A DNA stretch of 32,022 nucleotides, taken from the NCBI GenBank assembly GCA_902593475.1, contig CACJIM010000002.1:66427-98448 (forward strand). The letters run 5' to 3'. The notes beneath the pieces were generated by a model that did not search any database, was not told the DNA's origin, and saw only the letters and a list, made by a program, of their open reading frames with translations. Shown here in pieces: positions 7,148 through 15,104 of this stretch. Position 1 is the stretch's first letter; every line of letters starts with the position of its first letter. The position numbers and the translations under genes are program-made. The stretch is from an uncultured Candidatus Actinomarina sp. (GTDB lineage Bacteria; Actinomycetota; Acidimicrobiia; Actinomarinales; Actinomarinaceae).

Positions 7148-7591
7148 ATGTCACAGAACTCAAGGAAAATATTATCAGAACACAGTGTCTCTATAACCAA
7201 CCCAAGAATTCTTGTTCTGGAGGCCCTTTTAGATTTTGGTAATCCTATTACTATTGATGAACTTCAATTAAAGCTCGGAGATAGTGTTGCAAAGTCAACT
7301 TTATATAGGGTGTTGAATGATCTTAAAAAAATTAATATCTTAAACGAATTTACTTCACCTGATAATTCAACTGTTGTTGAACTTATCCTTGAGGACCATT
7401 CACACCATCATCATCTTTTTTGTAGCGATTGTGGAGAAGTTATTGATGTTGAACTGAGCGAAGAGTTTGAAATAATGCTCACAAAAGAAATTCAAAAAGT
7501 TCAGAAAAAATTTAACTTTGAAATTACAGACCATAGGGTTGAAATGTTTGGGTTATGTACTGAGGAATGCGCTAACTGTAAAAAAAATTAA
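7148..7591 (+). CDS. zur: Fur-family metalloregulator, probably Zur
   Basis: This 147-residue protein has the Fur winged helix at 1-85, with VAKSTLYRVLNDLKKINILNEF as recognition helix and wing. The metal and dimer domain contains DHSHHHHLFCSDCGEV, with structural Cys92/Cys95, and a C-terminal CTEECANC (Cys137, 141, 144). The poly-His hinge and the divergent znuACB operon argue for the zinc regulator Zur over iron-sensing Fur or PerR. It is likely autoregulated through the palindrome covering its promoter. The start ATG is 7 nt after TATAAT with no Shine-Dalgarno. The stop codon overlaps the end of a small convergent ORF by two bases. Confidence 0.9.
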   Translation: MSQNSRKILSEHSVSITNPRILVLEALLDFGNPITIDELQLKLGDSVAKSTLYRVLNDLKKINILNEFTSPDNSTVVELILEDHSHHHHLFCSDCGEVIDVELSEEFEIMLTKEIQKVQKKFNFEITDHRVEMFGLCTEECANCKKN

Positions 7592-7767
7592 AAAATTAGT
7601 GCAATTAAATTAGCGTTGAGCAACAAGGACTGTATTGCTTCAAATGTATGTAGTTGTTCAATGGGAGTTACTAATGGGATTGTCATGTGGTCGCCATCAA
7701 TAGTATTTTGAACTGCAAGAGCAGTTTCTACAATATCGTTTTGAAATGTATTACATAAAACGCACAT
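7588..7767 (-). CDS. Small hypothetical protein (59 aa) with N-terminal CxxC
   Basis: This reverse-strand ORF starts at ATG 7767 and begins MCVLCNTFQNDIVETALAVQ. It ends in hydrophobic NLIALIF at a TAA that overlaps the stop of the Fur-family gene. AGGG lies 7 nt before the ATG and a stronger AAGGAG lies further up (15 nt). It fills an otherwise empty 240-bp gap in a genome with almost no spare DNA, and the opposite strand has no long frame, which supports it being real. The CVLC pair could bind zinc next to a zinc operon, but this is speculation. I do not recognise a family. Confidence 0.45.
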   Translation of the reverse strand: MCVLCNTFQNDIVETALAVQNTIDGDHMTIPLVTPIEQLHTFEAIQSLLLNANLIALIF

Positions 7768-7831
7768 ATTTTCCCTGTTTATATCTCCTTGAATTTTACA
7801 ATATAAACTGACTTTTAAAAAGGCTAATTAA

Positions 7832-9067
7832 TTGAAATATCAAAACGTCTTATATCACGGAATCATAAATGTTGGTGATTTACCTATACCTTTCGATATG
7901 GTGCTAAATGCAGCAGTATTAACAATTGTTCTTACTTTTGTCTTTTTAAAGGTTTCCTGGAAGGAATCGATTTTAACCTCAAAAGAAACACTTTTTTCGA
8001 CCAAACAATCAACAAGTGGAAAGTTGTTTGGATTACTAATTTTAGCCTTACTGACAGTGCCAGGTTTAATAAATAACGAGACTGCAACAGTCTCAATAAC
8101 TCCACTAATTTTGTGGGTTTTTTTGTGGATTGGGGTGCCGGTTCTAGGACTTCTTTTCGGTGATTTATATGCAAAATTTAATCCACTTTCAATTTTAATA
8201 AATAGAGATGGTGAGCCCAAGAACGTTTACCCTGCCGCGTTCTTATTTGTTTGTTTGACTTGGTTTGAGCTTGTTTGGAGCAAGCCAGGAAATCCAAGGC
8301 ATATAGGTATCGTTTTCTTAATTTTGTTTTTAATTGTGTCAGCGCTTCAGAGATACTATAAAAAAACTATTATTGAAGTCGACCCTTTACTTCTTTTGCA
8401 TCACCTTTATAGCAAAATGAGAGTGACTAACAGGGCTCCTGTATTTAAAACACTCCTAAACAACTTGGCAAACCTCGCACAATTAAAAGGTATGGAGTAT
8501 TTCATACTTCTTATGATTGGTACTGTTACTTACGACGGATTGAGGGAGACAACTTTTTGGTTCAATATTTTTGGATCAAGAACTTTCGACACATTTTTCT
8601 CAACTGTTGCGTTTCTCTCAATGAATTTAATTGTTATATTTTTTTATAGGTTTGCTTGTTATTTCGCTATAAAAGTAAGCGGAGAAGATATTGAGTTAAA
8701 TGAAATATCACTCAAGTTTGGACACACAATGCTTCCAATTGCCTTTGCATATCATGTAACTCATTACCTGGGGCTACTTTTATTTGAATCACAAACAGTT
8801 TTGTTTAGGCTTAATGATCCATTTGGTTTTGGATGGAATCTTTTTAATATACAAAATGCTACAGTTGACTACTTTTTAGAACCTGTTGTGCTTTGGACAA
8901 TTATGGTAATTGTGACACTTGCTGGACATATGATAAGTGTGGTATTGGCTCATGATTTAGCGGTAAAAATCTTTGGCCACCAACAAAGTGATAAAACTCA
9001 ATATATCTTCTTATTTATAACAGTTGCATTGACGCTTCAAGCTTTGTTTGTATTAAGTGTTCCGTAA
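7832..9067 (+). CDS. Polytopic membrane protein of unknown function
   Basis: This 411-residue protein has about ten hydrophobic segments. It begins MKYQNVLYHGIINVGDLPIPFDMVLNAAVL. The HG...DLPIP start resembles a conserved uncharacterised membrane family I recall from many Actinobacteria, which I could not verify here. Soluble loops contain KPGNPRHIG and GHTMLPIAFAYHVTHYLG. The latter, with several His and Tyr in a membrane context, could be a cofactor or metal site (inference). The start is TTG at 7832 with AAAAAGG 8 nt upstream. It is divergent from the small CxxC ORF and is followed by a lipoprotein gene 44 bp downstream. No function is assigned. Confidence 0.75.
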   Translation: MKYQNVLYHGIINVGDLPIPFDMVLNAAVLTIVLTFVFLKVSWKESILTSKETLFSTKQSTSGKLFGLLILALLTVPGLINNETATVSITPLILWVFLWIGVPVLGLLFGDLYAKFNPLSILINRDGEPKNVYPAAFLFVCLTWFELVWSKPGNPRHIGIVFLILFLIVSALQRYYKKTIIEVDPLLLLHHLYSKMRVTNRAPVFKTLLNNLANLAQLKGMEYFILLMIGTVTYDGLRETTFWFNIFGSRTFDTFFSTVAFLSMNLIVIFFYRFACYFAIKVSGEDIELNEISLKFGHTMLPIAFAYHVTHYLGLLLFESQTVLFRLNDPFGFGWNLFNIQNATVDYFLEPVVLWTIMVIVTLAGHMISVVLAHDLAVKIFGHQQSDKTQYIFLFITVALTLQALFVLSVP

Positions 9068-9111
9068 AATATTCAGACAACGTATACTTTACAAGACTAA
9101 CATCGTAATTA

Positions 9112-11529
9112 ATGATAAAAAATAGTAACAAATTAATCTTATTAATTTTGTTTTTTTTAATTGTTTCCGCCTGTTCAAGCAATGATTCTTCTGGTCCTGC
9201 ATTAGTGGAGATATCCTCTGATGAGGAAGACTTGGACAGCGAGAAAGGTCAGGAAGAAAATGATGATGAGGAAGATAGTGGTGAAGGTGAAAATACTGAT
9301 GAGGAGACTGCAAATTTTATACCTCTAAAATTGCCAGATTTACCAGACCCAGTATTAAGTTCTTCTAGATGGAATCAAGTAAATGGACCTTTTGGTGGAA
9401 CAATTACAAGTATTTTTAAAAGTTTGGATGGGTACTGGGTGACTACAACAGACAATTCTGGACTCACAGATAGCAATCTTTATTTAGTAGACGGTAAAAA
9501 ATTCACATGGGAGTTAAAAAAAACTATAAGTGGAAACATGGGTGGGGTTGTTGTTGATGCTTCAAACCCTAACCAGATAGCTTTTTACACCGAAGCAACA
9601 AGTAACTCCGATTCAAGTGTTTTTATTTCAAAAGATGGTGGAGAAACTTGGGATGAAACAGAAGTAGGTGGTGGACAGTATTCGGCAATAGCCATAGGCT
9701 CACAAAATACTTCTACTCTGTACATAGCAGGAAGATATTTTCCAAATGGAGAAGACTGTGAAGATGAAGAAGGCGAAGACGACTGTACCCCTGAAAAAAA
9801 TTCGGCAATATTTATATCTAATGATTTTGGAACCTCCTGGAAAAAATCTTCCTCCATACCAAAAGGAGTTTTTGAAGAAATTGAATTGGAAGAAGGGCAA
9901 GAACTAGAGGAAGAAGATATTGATAAAGTAAGAGTTCTCTATGTTAGCCCATCTGATGATAACCACATATTTGTAGGTACAAGTAATTTACTAGTAAAGA
10001 GTAATAATCGAGGCTCGTCTTGGGAGTCTTTAAGTGACACTTTCCATAGATCAGATATTAAAGGTTTGGCAATTCATCCAAATAATCCAAACATAATTTA
10101 TGTAAGAATTGGACTTTATACTTTTTCAGACTGTTCAGATGTAGATAATGATGACCCTGATTATGAAGAAAGTGTATCCAAGTATTGTCCAGGTATTTAT
10201 AAAAGTACTGATGGAGGTGAGAACTGGAAATTACTCGATGACGCTACTGGAGACCCATCAGAAGGTGGTGTGTATATAAATGAATATGATGATTCAGAAA
10301 TTTATTCGGTTTTCGGAAGAGAAACATTTGTGAGTAAAGATGCTGGAATGTCATCTGATGTTTTCTTAGATACAAAAGAGCACCCTATTATTCCAGATGT
10401 TGGTGTGGAAATAATAACGTTTGGTGAAAGTGAAGCTGAGGTATTTATGGCAGGTCTTCAAGGTATTTACAGAACTTACGACAATGGTAAAACTTGGATT
10501 GAAACAAATACAGGTTTTGTAGGTTCTGAAGTTGTAGATCTAATTACTGCTTTGGATGGAACTATGTATGCAACAACTTATAATCTAGGAATTTTTAAGA
10601 GTATAGATGGTGGTAAAAACTGGGGTTTTGCTTCATTTGGTATAAAAAATTGGTATGGGATGCAGCTAGCAACTCACCCTGAAGATCCAGACACAATATT
10701 TACAACAACTAATGGAGGGGTTTATAAATCAACAAATGCTGGGGAATCTTGGAGGATTATTGGAGGGTCGGATCTTTGTGATGATGAAGAAGCAGGTGGA
10801 AACTGTCACTATCACGGAATAATTATAGAAAAAGAAGCACCATTCAAAGTCCTTGTGGGTAGTGGTGGAGATCAATACGCAAAAAAAGGTGTGGGGTTAA
10901 CTGGATCAGAAGACAGCGGAGAATCTTGGAGAAATTCTGATGACGGTTTTGTGAGAGATGTTCATGTAAGTAAATTAATAATTGATCCAAACAACAATAA
11001 TGTCTTTTATGCAACTACTCAGGGAGCTACAGAATATACAGATAAAGTTGGTGACGGAGCAGGAGTGTTTAAGAGTACTGATCGTGGTAATAACTGGACT
11101 CAGATTAACAATGGACTTGATAGCCTCGAAACCAATATATTAACCGTGGATCCTAATGATTCTGAGACACTCTATCTTGGAACAGATGACGACGGAGTTT
11201 ACAAAAGTACAGATGGCGGAGAAATTTGGAAAAAATTAACTGTCTCATCTATTCCAAAATCTTTTGGTGTAGGAGATATTATTGTTGATCCACAAAATAG
11301 TAACAATATCTATATAGGGACTGTAGATTATTTTAGACTCTCCGAAAGTAGAGGCGTCTTGGGAGATTTTGGAGTTTACAAAAGTACCGATGGTGGAACA
11401 ACATGGGAAGAATTCAATTCAGGCTTAAATCACCTTGGTGTTTTCTCTCTTGAGTTATCAGAAGAAAATAGAATCTTATATGCTGGGACAAGAGCCGGTG
11501 GTGTTTACTGGATCAGTTTAGACAGTTAG
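9112..11529 (+). CDS. Asp-box (BNR/VPS10-like) beta-propeller lipoprotein
   Basis: This 805-residue surface lipoprotein has a lipobox, VSAC, at 18-21, followed by a very acidic linker (about 33-65). The rest is built from about a dozen Asp-box repeats of the S-x-D-x-G-x-x-W type: SKDGGETW, SNDFGTSW, STDGGENW, TYDNGKTW, SIDGGKNW, STNAGESW, SEDSGESW, STDRGNNW, STDGGEIW, STDGGTTW. This indicates a sortilin/VPS10-like or sialidase-like propeller, possibly of more than seven blades. Besides Cys21 there are exactly six Cys, in three pairs (216/225, 341/359, 556/565), each bracketing an acidic insert. It lacks obvious sialidase catalytic residues, so a binding role is more likely than catalysis. The 3' end overlaps a convergent gene by 4 bp. 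Confidence 0.9.
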   Translation: MIKNSNKLILLILFFLIVSACSSNDSSGPALVEISSDEEDLDSEKGQEENDDEEDSGEGENTDEETANFIPLKLPDLPDPVLSSSRWNQVNGPFGGTITSIFKSLDGYWVTTTDNSGLTDSNLYLVDGKKFTWELKKTISGNMGGVVVDASNPNQIAFYTEATSNSDSSVFISKDGGETWDETEVGGGQYSAIAIGSQNTSTLYIAGRYFPNGEDCEDEEGEDDCTPEKNSAIFISNDFGTSWKKSSSIPKGVFEEIELEEGQELEEEDIDKVRVLYVSPSDDNHIFVGTSNLLVKSNNRGSSWESLSDTFHRSDIKGLAIHPNNPNIIYVRIGLYTFSDCSDVDNDDPDYEESVSKYCPGIYKSTDGGENWKLLDDATGDPSEGGVYINEYDDSEIYSVFGRETFVSKDAGMSSDVFLDTKEHPIIPDVGVEIITFGESEAEVFMAGLQGIYRTYDNGKTWIETNTGFVGSEVVDLITALDGTMYATTYNLGIFKSIDGGKNWGFASFGIKNWYGMQLATHPEDPDTIFTTTNGGVYKSTNAGESWRIIGGSDLCDDEEAGGNCHYHGIIIEKEAPFKVLVGSGGDQYAKKGVGLTGSEDSGESWRNSDDGFVRDVHVSKLIIDPNNNNVFYATTQGATEYTDKVGDGAGVFKSTDRGNNWTQINNGLDSLETNILTVDPNDSETLYLGTDDDGVYKSTDGGEIWKKLTVSSIPKSFGVGDIIVDPQNSNNIYIGTVDYFRLSESRGVLGDFGVYKSTDGGTTWEEFNSGLNHLGVFSLELSEENRILYAGTRAGGVYWISLDS

Positions 11530-11846
11530 GTTCTTGGGATTTTTTGACCGTCTTTATTAGTAAATTGCCCCGTCACAACAAGTAATAAATCTACCAAGTA
11601 CCATACTCCTAATCCTCCGAGGGTAATAAGCATAAGTACTCCTGTACCTATTTTTCCGACATAAAATCTATGGACACCTAGAACACCAACAAAAAAAGTT
11701 AGTAAAAATAAAGCTAGCCAATCTGTTGAGTTTGTTGTTGTGGAAGAATCTAGTAACTTCTCTTTTTGTGAATCAAACTCTTCTTGGGTAATAACCCTGT
11801 CTCTAAGCAGGTCATTTAACTTTTTTATTTCGTCAGCTGTACTCAT
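11526..11846 (-). CDS. SHOCT and TM2 domain membrane protein
   Basis: This is a 106-residue protein. The N-terminus, LNDLLRDRVITQEEFDSQKEKLL (about 10-32), is a SHOCT-like short helical motif. The C-terminal half is a TM2 domain with two membrane helices and the family pattern GVLGVHRFYVGKIGTGVLMLITLGGLGVWYLVDLL (about 54-90). TM2 proteins are widespread and of unsettled function. It starts 4 bp after the M48 protease gene on the same strand, so the two are probably co-transcribed. It overlaps the lipoprotein gene tail-to-tail by 4 bp. Confidence 0.88.
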   Translation of the reverse strand: MSTADEIKKLNDLLRDRVITQEEFDSQKEKLLDSSTTTNSTDWLALFLLTFFVGVLGVHRFYVGKIGTGVLMLITLGGLGVWYLVDLLLVVTGQFTNKDGQKIPRT

Positions 11847-11850
11847 ATGC

Positions 11851-13113
11851 TTATTTTAACTTATTTTCTATGCTGGCAACTCTTTCTGCAATTGGAGGAT
11901 GGGAGTAGTAGTAAGAACTATATAAAGGGTCTGGAGTTAAATTAGAAGCATTGTCTTTACTAAGTTTCAACAAACCAGAGATCATGTACTCTCCGTCAGT
12001 AAATTGAAATGAAAAATCATCAGCTTCGAATTCTCTTTTTCTAGATAGTGCTGATGTGAAAGGTTTAGTAAAAAATGTATATGAACCAGCAACCAAATAA
12101 AATAGTAAAAACTTAGAATAGACAGTTAAAGATTCCAACCCATGATCAAGAAAGAAGCTGTTACTTTTAAGTACTTCACTTAGTATATAGAAACCAATAA
12201 AACCAAATACTAAGGAGCTAATTAGTGTCTTCCTTATGTGCCCCAATTTATAGTGTCCTAATTCATGACCAAGAATTGCTTCCATTTCATCTGGAGTAAT
12301 TGTTTTTAACAGTGTGTCAAAAAATACAATTCTTTTATTCTTTCCAAATCCAGTAAAAAAAGCATTGCCATGCGTACTTCGTAAACTTGCATCCATGACA
12401 AATAATCCTTTTGATTTAAAATCAACTTTTTTCAATAATTTTTCTATTGGCTTTTTAAATTCTTCATTATCTAGTGGTTCAAATTTATTAAACAGTGGCA
12501 TTATTAATACTGGATAGAGAAAGAAAATAATTGCTTGGAGGGTAAAGACAGCTCCAAATGCGTATATCCACCAGTTATCTCCTAAATTTACAACTATGTA
12601 AATTACAGTTGCATAAATAACTGATGAGATAATTGCGGATATCAACAAACTTTTAAAAATATCTATCACAAATGTTTTTGTTGTTGTTTTGTTAAAGCCA
12701 TGTTTTTCCTCTATTACAAATGTTGAATATATAGATATTGGAATTGAAATTACCTGCTCAACTACCAAGAGTAAAAGTCCTAATAAAACTGCTCCGAGAA
12801 CATCTGATGATGTAGTAGAGACAACTATTTCAGCTAGAAAATTAAATAATCCTCCCAAAGTAAAAATTATCAATACTACAGCACCAAATAAAGCTGTGAA
12901 GATTTGAAATCTAATTCGGTCAACATTGTAGTCTATTGATTTCTTGTACTCTTCCTTAGTAACAACACTTTCAAACCTTTCAGGAATAGCATTTTTGTTA
13001 AGTTCGATCGATTTAAGGTTTCTAACTTTTAAATATGTTTCTAAAAGGAATTTTAAAACAACCAATCCAATAAAGATGGTTGTGAAGTTTGTAGATTCTA
13101 GAAAGTTTTGCAT
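11851..13113 (-). CDS. M48 family metalloprotease (Ste24/HtpX-like)
   Basis: This is a 420-residue integral-membrane zinc protease. The N-terminal half has several membrane helices and matches the CAAX-protease-1 type extension. The zinc site is HELGH (283-287, in EAILGHELGHYKLGH). The third ligand is the Glu in the downstream KREFEADDFSF helix, and YYYSHPPIAERVASIEN is the typical C-terminal M48 end. The length and domain order resemble Ste24p more than the shorter HtpX. In bacteria such enzymes act in membrane protein quality control. TATAAT at 13126-13131 on the reverse strand lies 12 nt before the ATG, giving a very short leader. It forms an operon with the TM2 gene. Confidence 0.92.
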   Translation of the reverse strand: MQNFLESTNFTTIFIGLVVLKFLLETYLKVRNLKSIELNKNAIPERFESVVTKEEYKKSIDYNVDRIRFQIFTALFGAVVLIIFTLGGLFNFLAEIVVSTTSSDVLGAVLLGLLLLVVEQVISIPISIYSTFVIEEKHGFNKTTTKTFVIDIFKSLLISAIISSVIYATVIYIVVNLGDNWWIYAFGAVFTLQAIIFFLYPVLIMPLFNKFEPLDNEEFKKPIEKLLKKVDFKSKGLFVMDASLRSTHGNAFFTGFGKNKRIVFFDTLLKTITPDEMEAILGHELGHYKLGHIRKTLISSLVFGFIGFYILSEVLKSNSFFLDHGLESLTVYSKFLLFYLVAGSYTFFTKPFTSALSRKREFEADDFSFQFTDGEYMISGLLKLSKDNASNLTPDPLYSSYYYSHPPIAERVASIENKLK

Positions 13114-13125
13114 ATATGGAAACTT

Positions 13126-13131
13126 ATTATA
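13126..13131 (-). promoter_or_regulatory. -10 element for the M48 protease/TM2 operon
   Basis: A perfect TATAAT on the reverse strand lies 12 nt upstream of the protease ATG. A TTGTTG-like -35 lies about 15 bp further up, within the 3' end of the aminotransferase gene. Confidence 0.5.
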
Positions 13132-13143
13132 GTTAAAGAAGGC

Positions 13144-14319
13144 TTACAACAACAAGCTAATTTGTTTTACGGTTTTTTCGATTTCCTCTTCCGTGTTGTA
13201 ATAGTGTGGGGCCATACGTAATAATGTGGGTAGGTTTCTTTTCTCTGAGTCTATAAGTGTACTTTCTGGCTCTACTAAACCTATAGCAAAGCCTGCTTCA
13301 GACATTTGATCAACAATTTTTTTAGGATCTTTTTTTCCTTCAATAGAGAAACTAATAATTCCACACTGCTCAGTACCAATATCACGCAACTGAATATTTT
13401 TAACTTCTGAAAGAAGTTTTCTGTTTAGCCTTGCTAGTAGCTGTACTCGTTCATGAATTAAGTCTATGCCTATCTTTTCAGCATAAATTACTGCTTCTCC
13501 TAGACCGGCTCGAAGGGCATATGAGTTTTCCCATGTCTCAAATCTTCTTGCATCTTCGCGTAATTCGTACACATTTTTACTAACCCAAGGAGCGCCAAAG
13601 TGATCAATCATGGCTGGTTCAATTGTGCTAAGCCATTTATCTTTAATATATAAAAAACCAGTTCCTCTGGGACCACGAAGAAATTTTCTTCCAGTTGCTG
13701 TCAAAAAATCACATCCAATTTTTTTTACATCTATGGACATTTGACCTGCTGCCTGACAAGCATCTAAAAGATAAGGTATGTTATATTTCTCGGCGACTTG
13801 ACCCACCTTCTCTGCTGGGTTTACTAAACCTCCATTTGTTGGAATCCAAGAAATAGCAATCAAGCCAACTTCTTTGTCGACCATTGATTCCAAAGCATTT
13901 ACGTCTAAAGTTCCACTTTCATCAGAGGGAACTGTCTCTATTGTTAAATTATCTTTTTTTGCACGTTGTAAAAAAGCTACGTAATTTGCGGCATATTCTG
14001 CTTCTGATGTAAGTATTCTTGAACCCGGGTTAAGAGGTAGGGCATAAAAGGCATGGCTCCATGCTACAGTTGAATTTTCCATTAGCGCAATTTCGTGAGA
14101 GTTTGCACCTATGTGTTTTGCAACTATGTCATATATTTTGTTCAGCTCTTGAGCTTTTCTAGCCTCTGCTTCATACCCTCCCATTTGAGCCTCTAGTTGA
14201 GTGTGTTCAATAATTGCATCAACAACTTTTTTGGGCATAAGAGCAGATCCACAGGCAAGAAGGTGTGTAGAAAAATTTATACCTGGGGTCTCAGCACGTA
14301 TTTTTTCAATATCAATCAT
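13144..14319 (-). CDS. Class V aminotransferase-fold PLP enzyme
   Basis: This is a PLP-dependent enzyme of about 391 residues. The frame is open to an ATG at 14376, but the first 19 residues overlap the uppS-like gene. MIDIEKIRAETPGINF (ATG 14319) matches where relatives of this family begin, so I use it; it has no good Shine-Dalgarno. Motifs include ALMENSTVAWSHAFYAL near the N-terminus, the PLP Asp in LLDACQAAGQMSID, and the PLP lysine in TATGRKFLRGPRGTGFLY. These place it with isopenicillin N epimerase-like or EgtE-like class V enzymes rather than IscS/SufS, as no typical active-site Cys loop is seen. Its substrate is unknown. It follows uppS by 11 bp and is likely in the same operon. Confidence 0.88.
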   Translation of the reverse strand: MIDIEKIRAETPGINFSTHLLACGSALMPKKVVDAIIEHTQLEAQMGGYEAEARKAQELNKIYDIVAKHIGANSHEIALMENSTVAWSHAFYALPLNPGSRILTSEAEYAANYVAFLQRAKKDNLTIETVPSDESGTLDVNALESMVDKEVGLIAISWIPTNGGLVNPAEKVGQVAEKYNIPYLLDACQAAGQMSIDVKKIGCDFLTATGRKFLRGPRGTGFLYIKDKWLSTIEPAMIDHFGAPWVSKNVYELREDARRFETWENSYALRAGLGEAVIYAEKIGIDLIHERVQLLARLNRKLLSEVKNIQLRDIGTEQCGIISFSIEGKKDPKKIVDQMSEAGFAIGLVEPESTLIDSEKRNLPTLLRMAPHYYNTEEEIEKTVKQISLLL

Positions 14320-14330
14320 TTGTAAAAATA

Positions 14331-15101
14331 TTATTTTCCAAATCTTCTCTCTCTTTGTGAGTACTCTCTGAGACATCGAAGAAAATCAATTTTTCTAAAT
14401 TCAGGCCAATAAACATCTTGAAAAATTACCTCTGAATAAGCACTCTGCCATAATAAAAAACCTGACAACCTTGATTCTCCACTTGTCCTAATAATTAAAT
14501 CTATATCTGGTGTTTCAGGAGAATATAAGTGCTTTCGTAGCTGCTCATCTGTTACGTTCTTGATTAGTTCATCAAAATCATTTTCATCATTTCTATTTTT
14601 ATCAATTAATCCTTTAATAGCGTCTAAAATTTCTTGACGTCCTCCATAACCTAAAGCAATTGTTAAGGTTTTTTGTCCTCCGCCCCTAACTTCTTTAAGT
14701 TGTTTTATAGTGTCCTGCAAAAATTCCGGTAAAAGGTCTGTGGATCCAATAAATTCAATTTTAAAGTTATCAACTACATCATCAATTAACAACTCTTCAA
14801 AAAGCTCATTTAAAACTTGGAAGTATGGTTCTAGTTCTTCCTTCGGTCTTGATAAATTTTCTCTTGATAAAAGCCAACTTGTAATGAAGTCAATCCCCAC
14901 CTCATCACACCATCCGATACACTCCTTAAGTCTTGTCATGCCGATTTTATATGAAACTTCAAAACTGAGTAATCCTTCTTTCCTTGCATACCTTCTGTGA
15001 CCATCATGAATTAATCCGATGTGTTTAGGTAAGCTTTCGTTAAATAATTTATTACGTAAACGATTTTCATAAATTGAGTAAATTAATCTTGGAGAGGACA
15101 T
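14331..15101 (-). CDS. uppS: Z-isoprenyl (polyprenyl) diphosphate synthase, UppS family
   Basis: This is a 256-residue cis-prenyltransferase that extends allylic diphosphates with IPP for lipid-carrier synthesis. The catalytic Asp33 is in HIGLIHDGHRRYARKEG. SRENLSRP (the SxEN motif) and LIIRTSGESRLSGFLLWQSAYSE hold the diphosphate-binding Arg/Ser, and the Glu/Trp C-terminal motif is VYWPEF. The usual MDGNxRW active-site motif reads HDGHRRY here, so the Asn is replaced by His (His35) and Trp by Tyr. Chain length cannot be read from sequence, and actinobacteria commonly have both a short- and a long-chain enzyme. It starts 3 bp after the aminopeptidase stop, in the same operon. Confidence 0.9.
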   Translation of the reverse strand: MSSPRLIYSIYENRLRNKLFNESLPKHIGLIHDGHRRYARKEGLLSFEVSYKIGMTRLKECIGWCDEVGIDFITSWLLSRENLSRPKEELEPYFQVLNELFEELLIDDVVDNFKIEFIGSTDLLPEFLQDTIKQLKEVRGGGQKTLTIALGYGGRQEILDAIKGLIDKNRNDENDFDELIKNVTDEQLRKHLYSPETPDIDLIIRTSGESRLSGFLLWQSAYSEVIFQDVYWPEFRKIDFLRCLREYSQRERRFGK

Positions 15102-15104
15102 TTT

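Noticed and set aside
7592-7831. Gap after zur as empty intergenic or pseudogene remnant
   Set aside because: A clean reverse-strand 59-codon frame with start, ribosome-binding-like sequence and stop explains most of it, so it is listed as a tentative gene.
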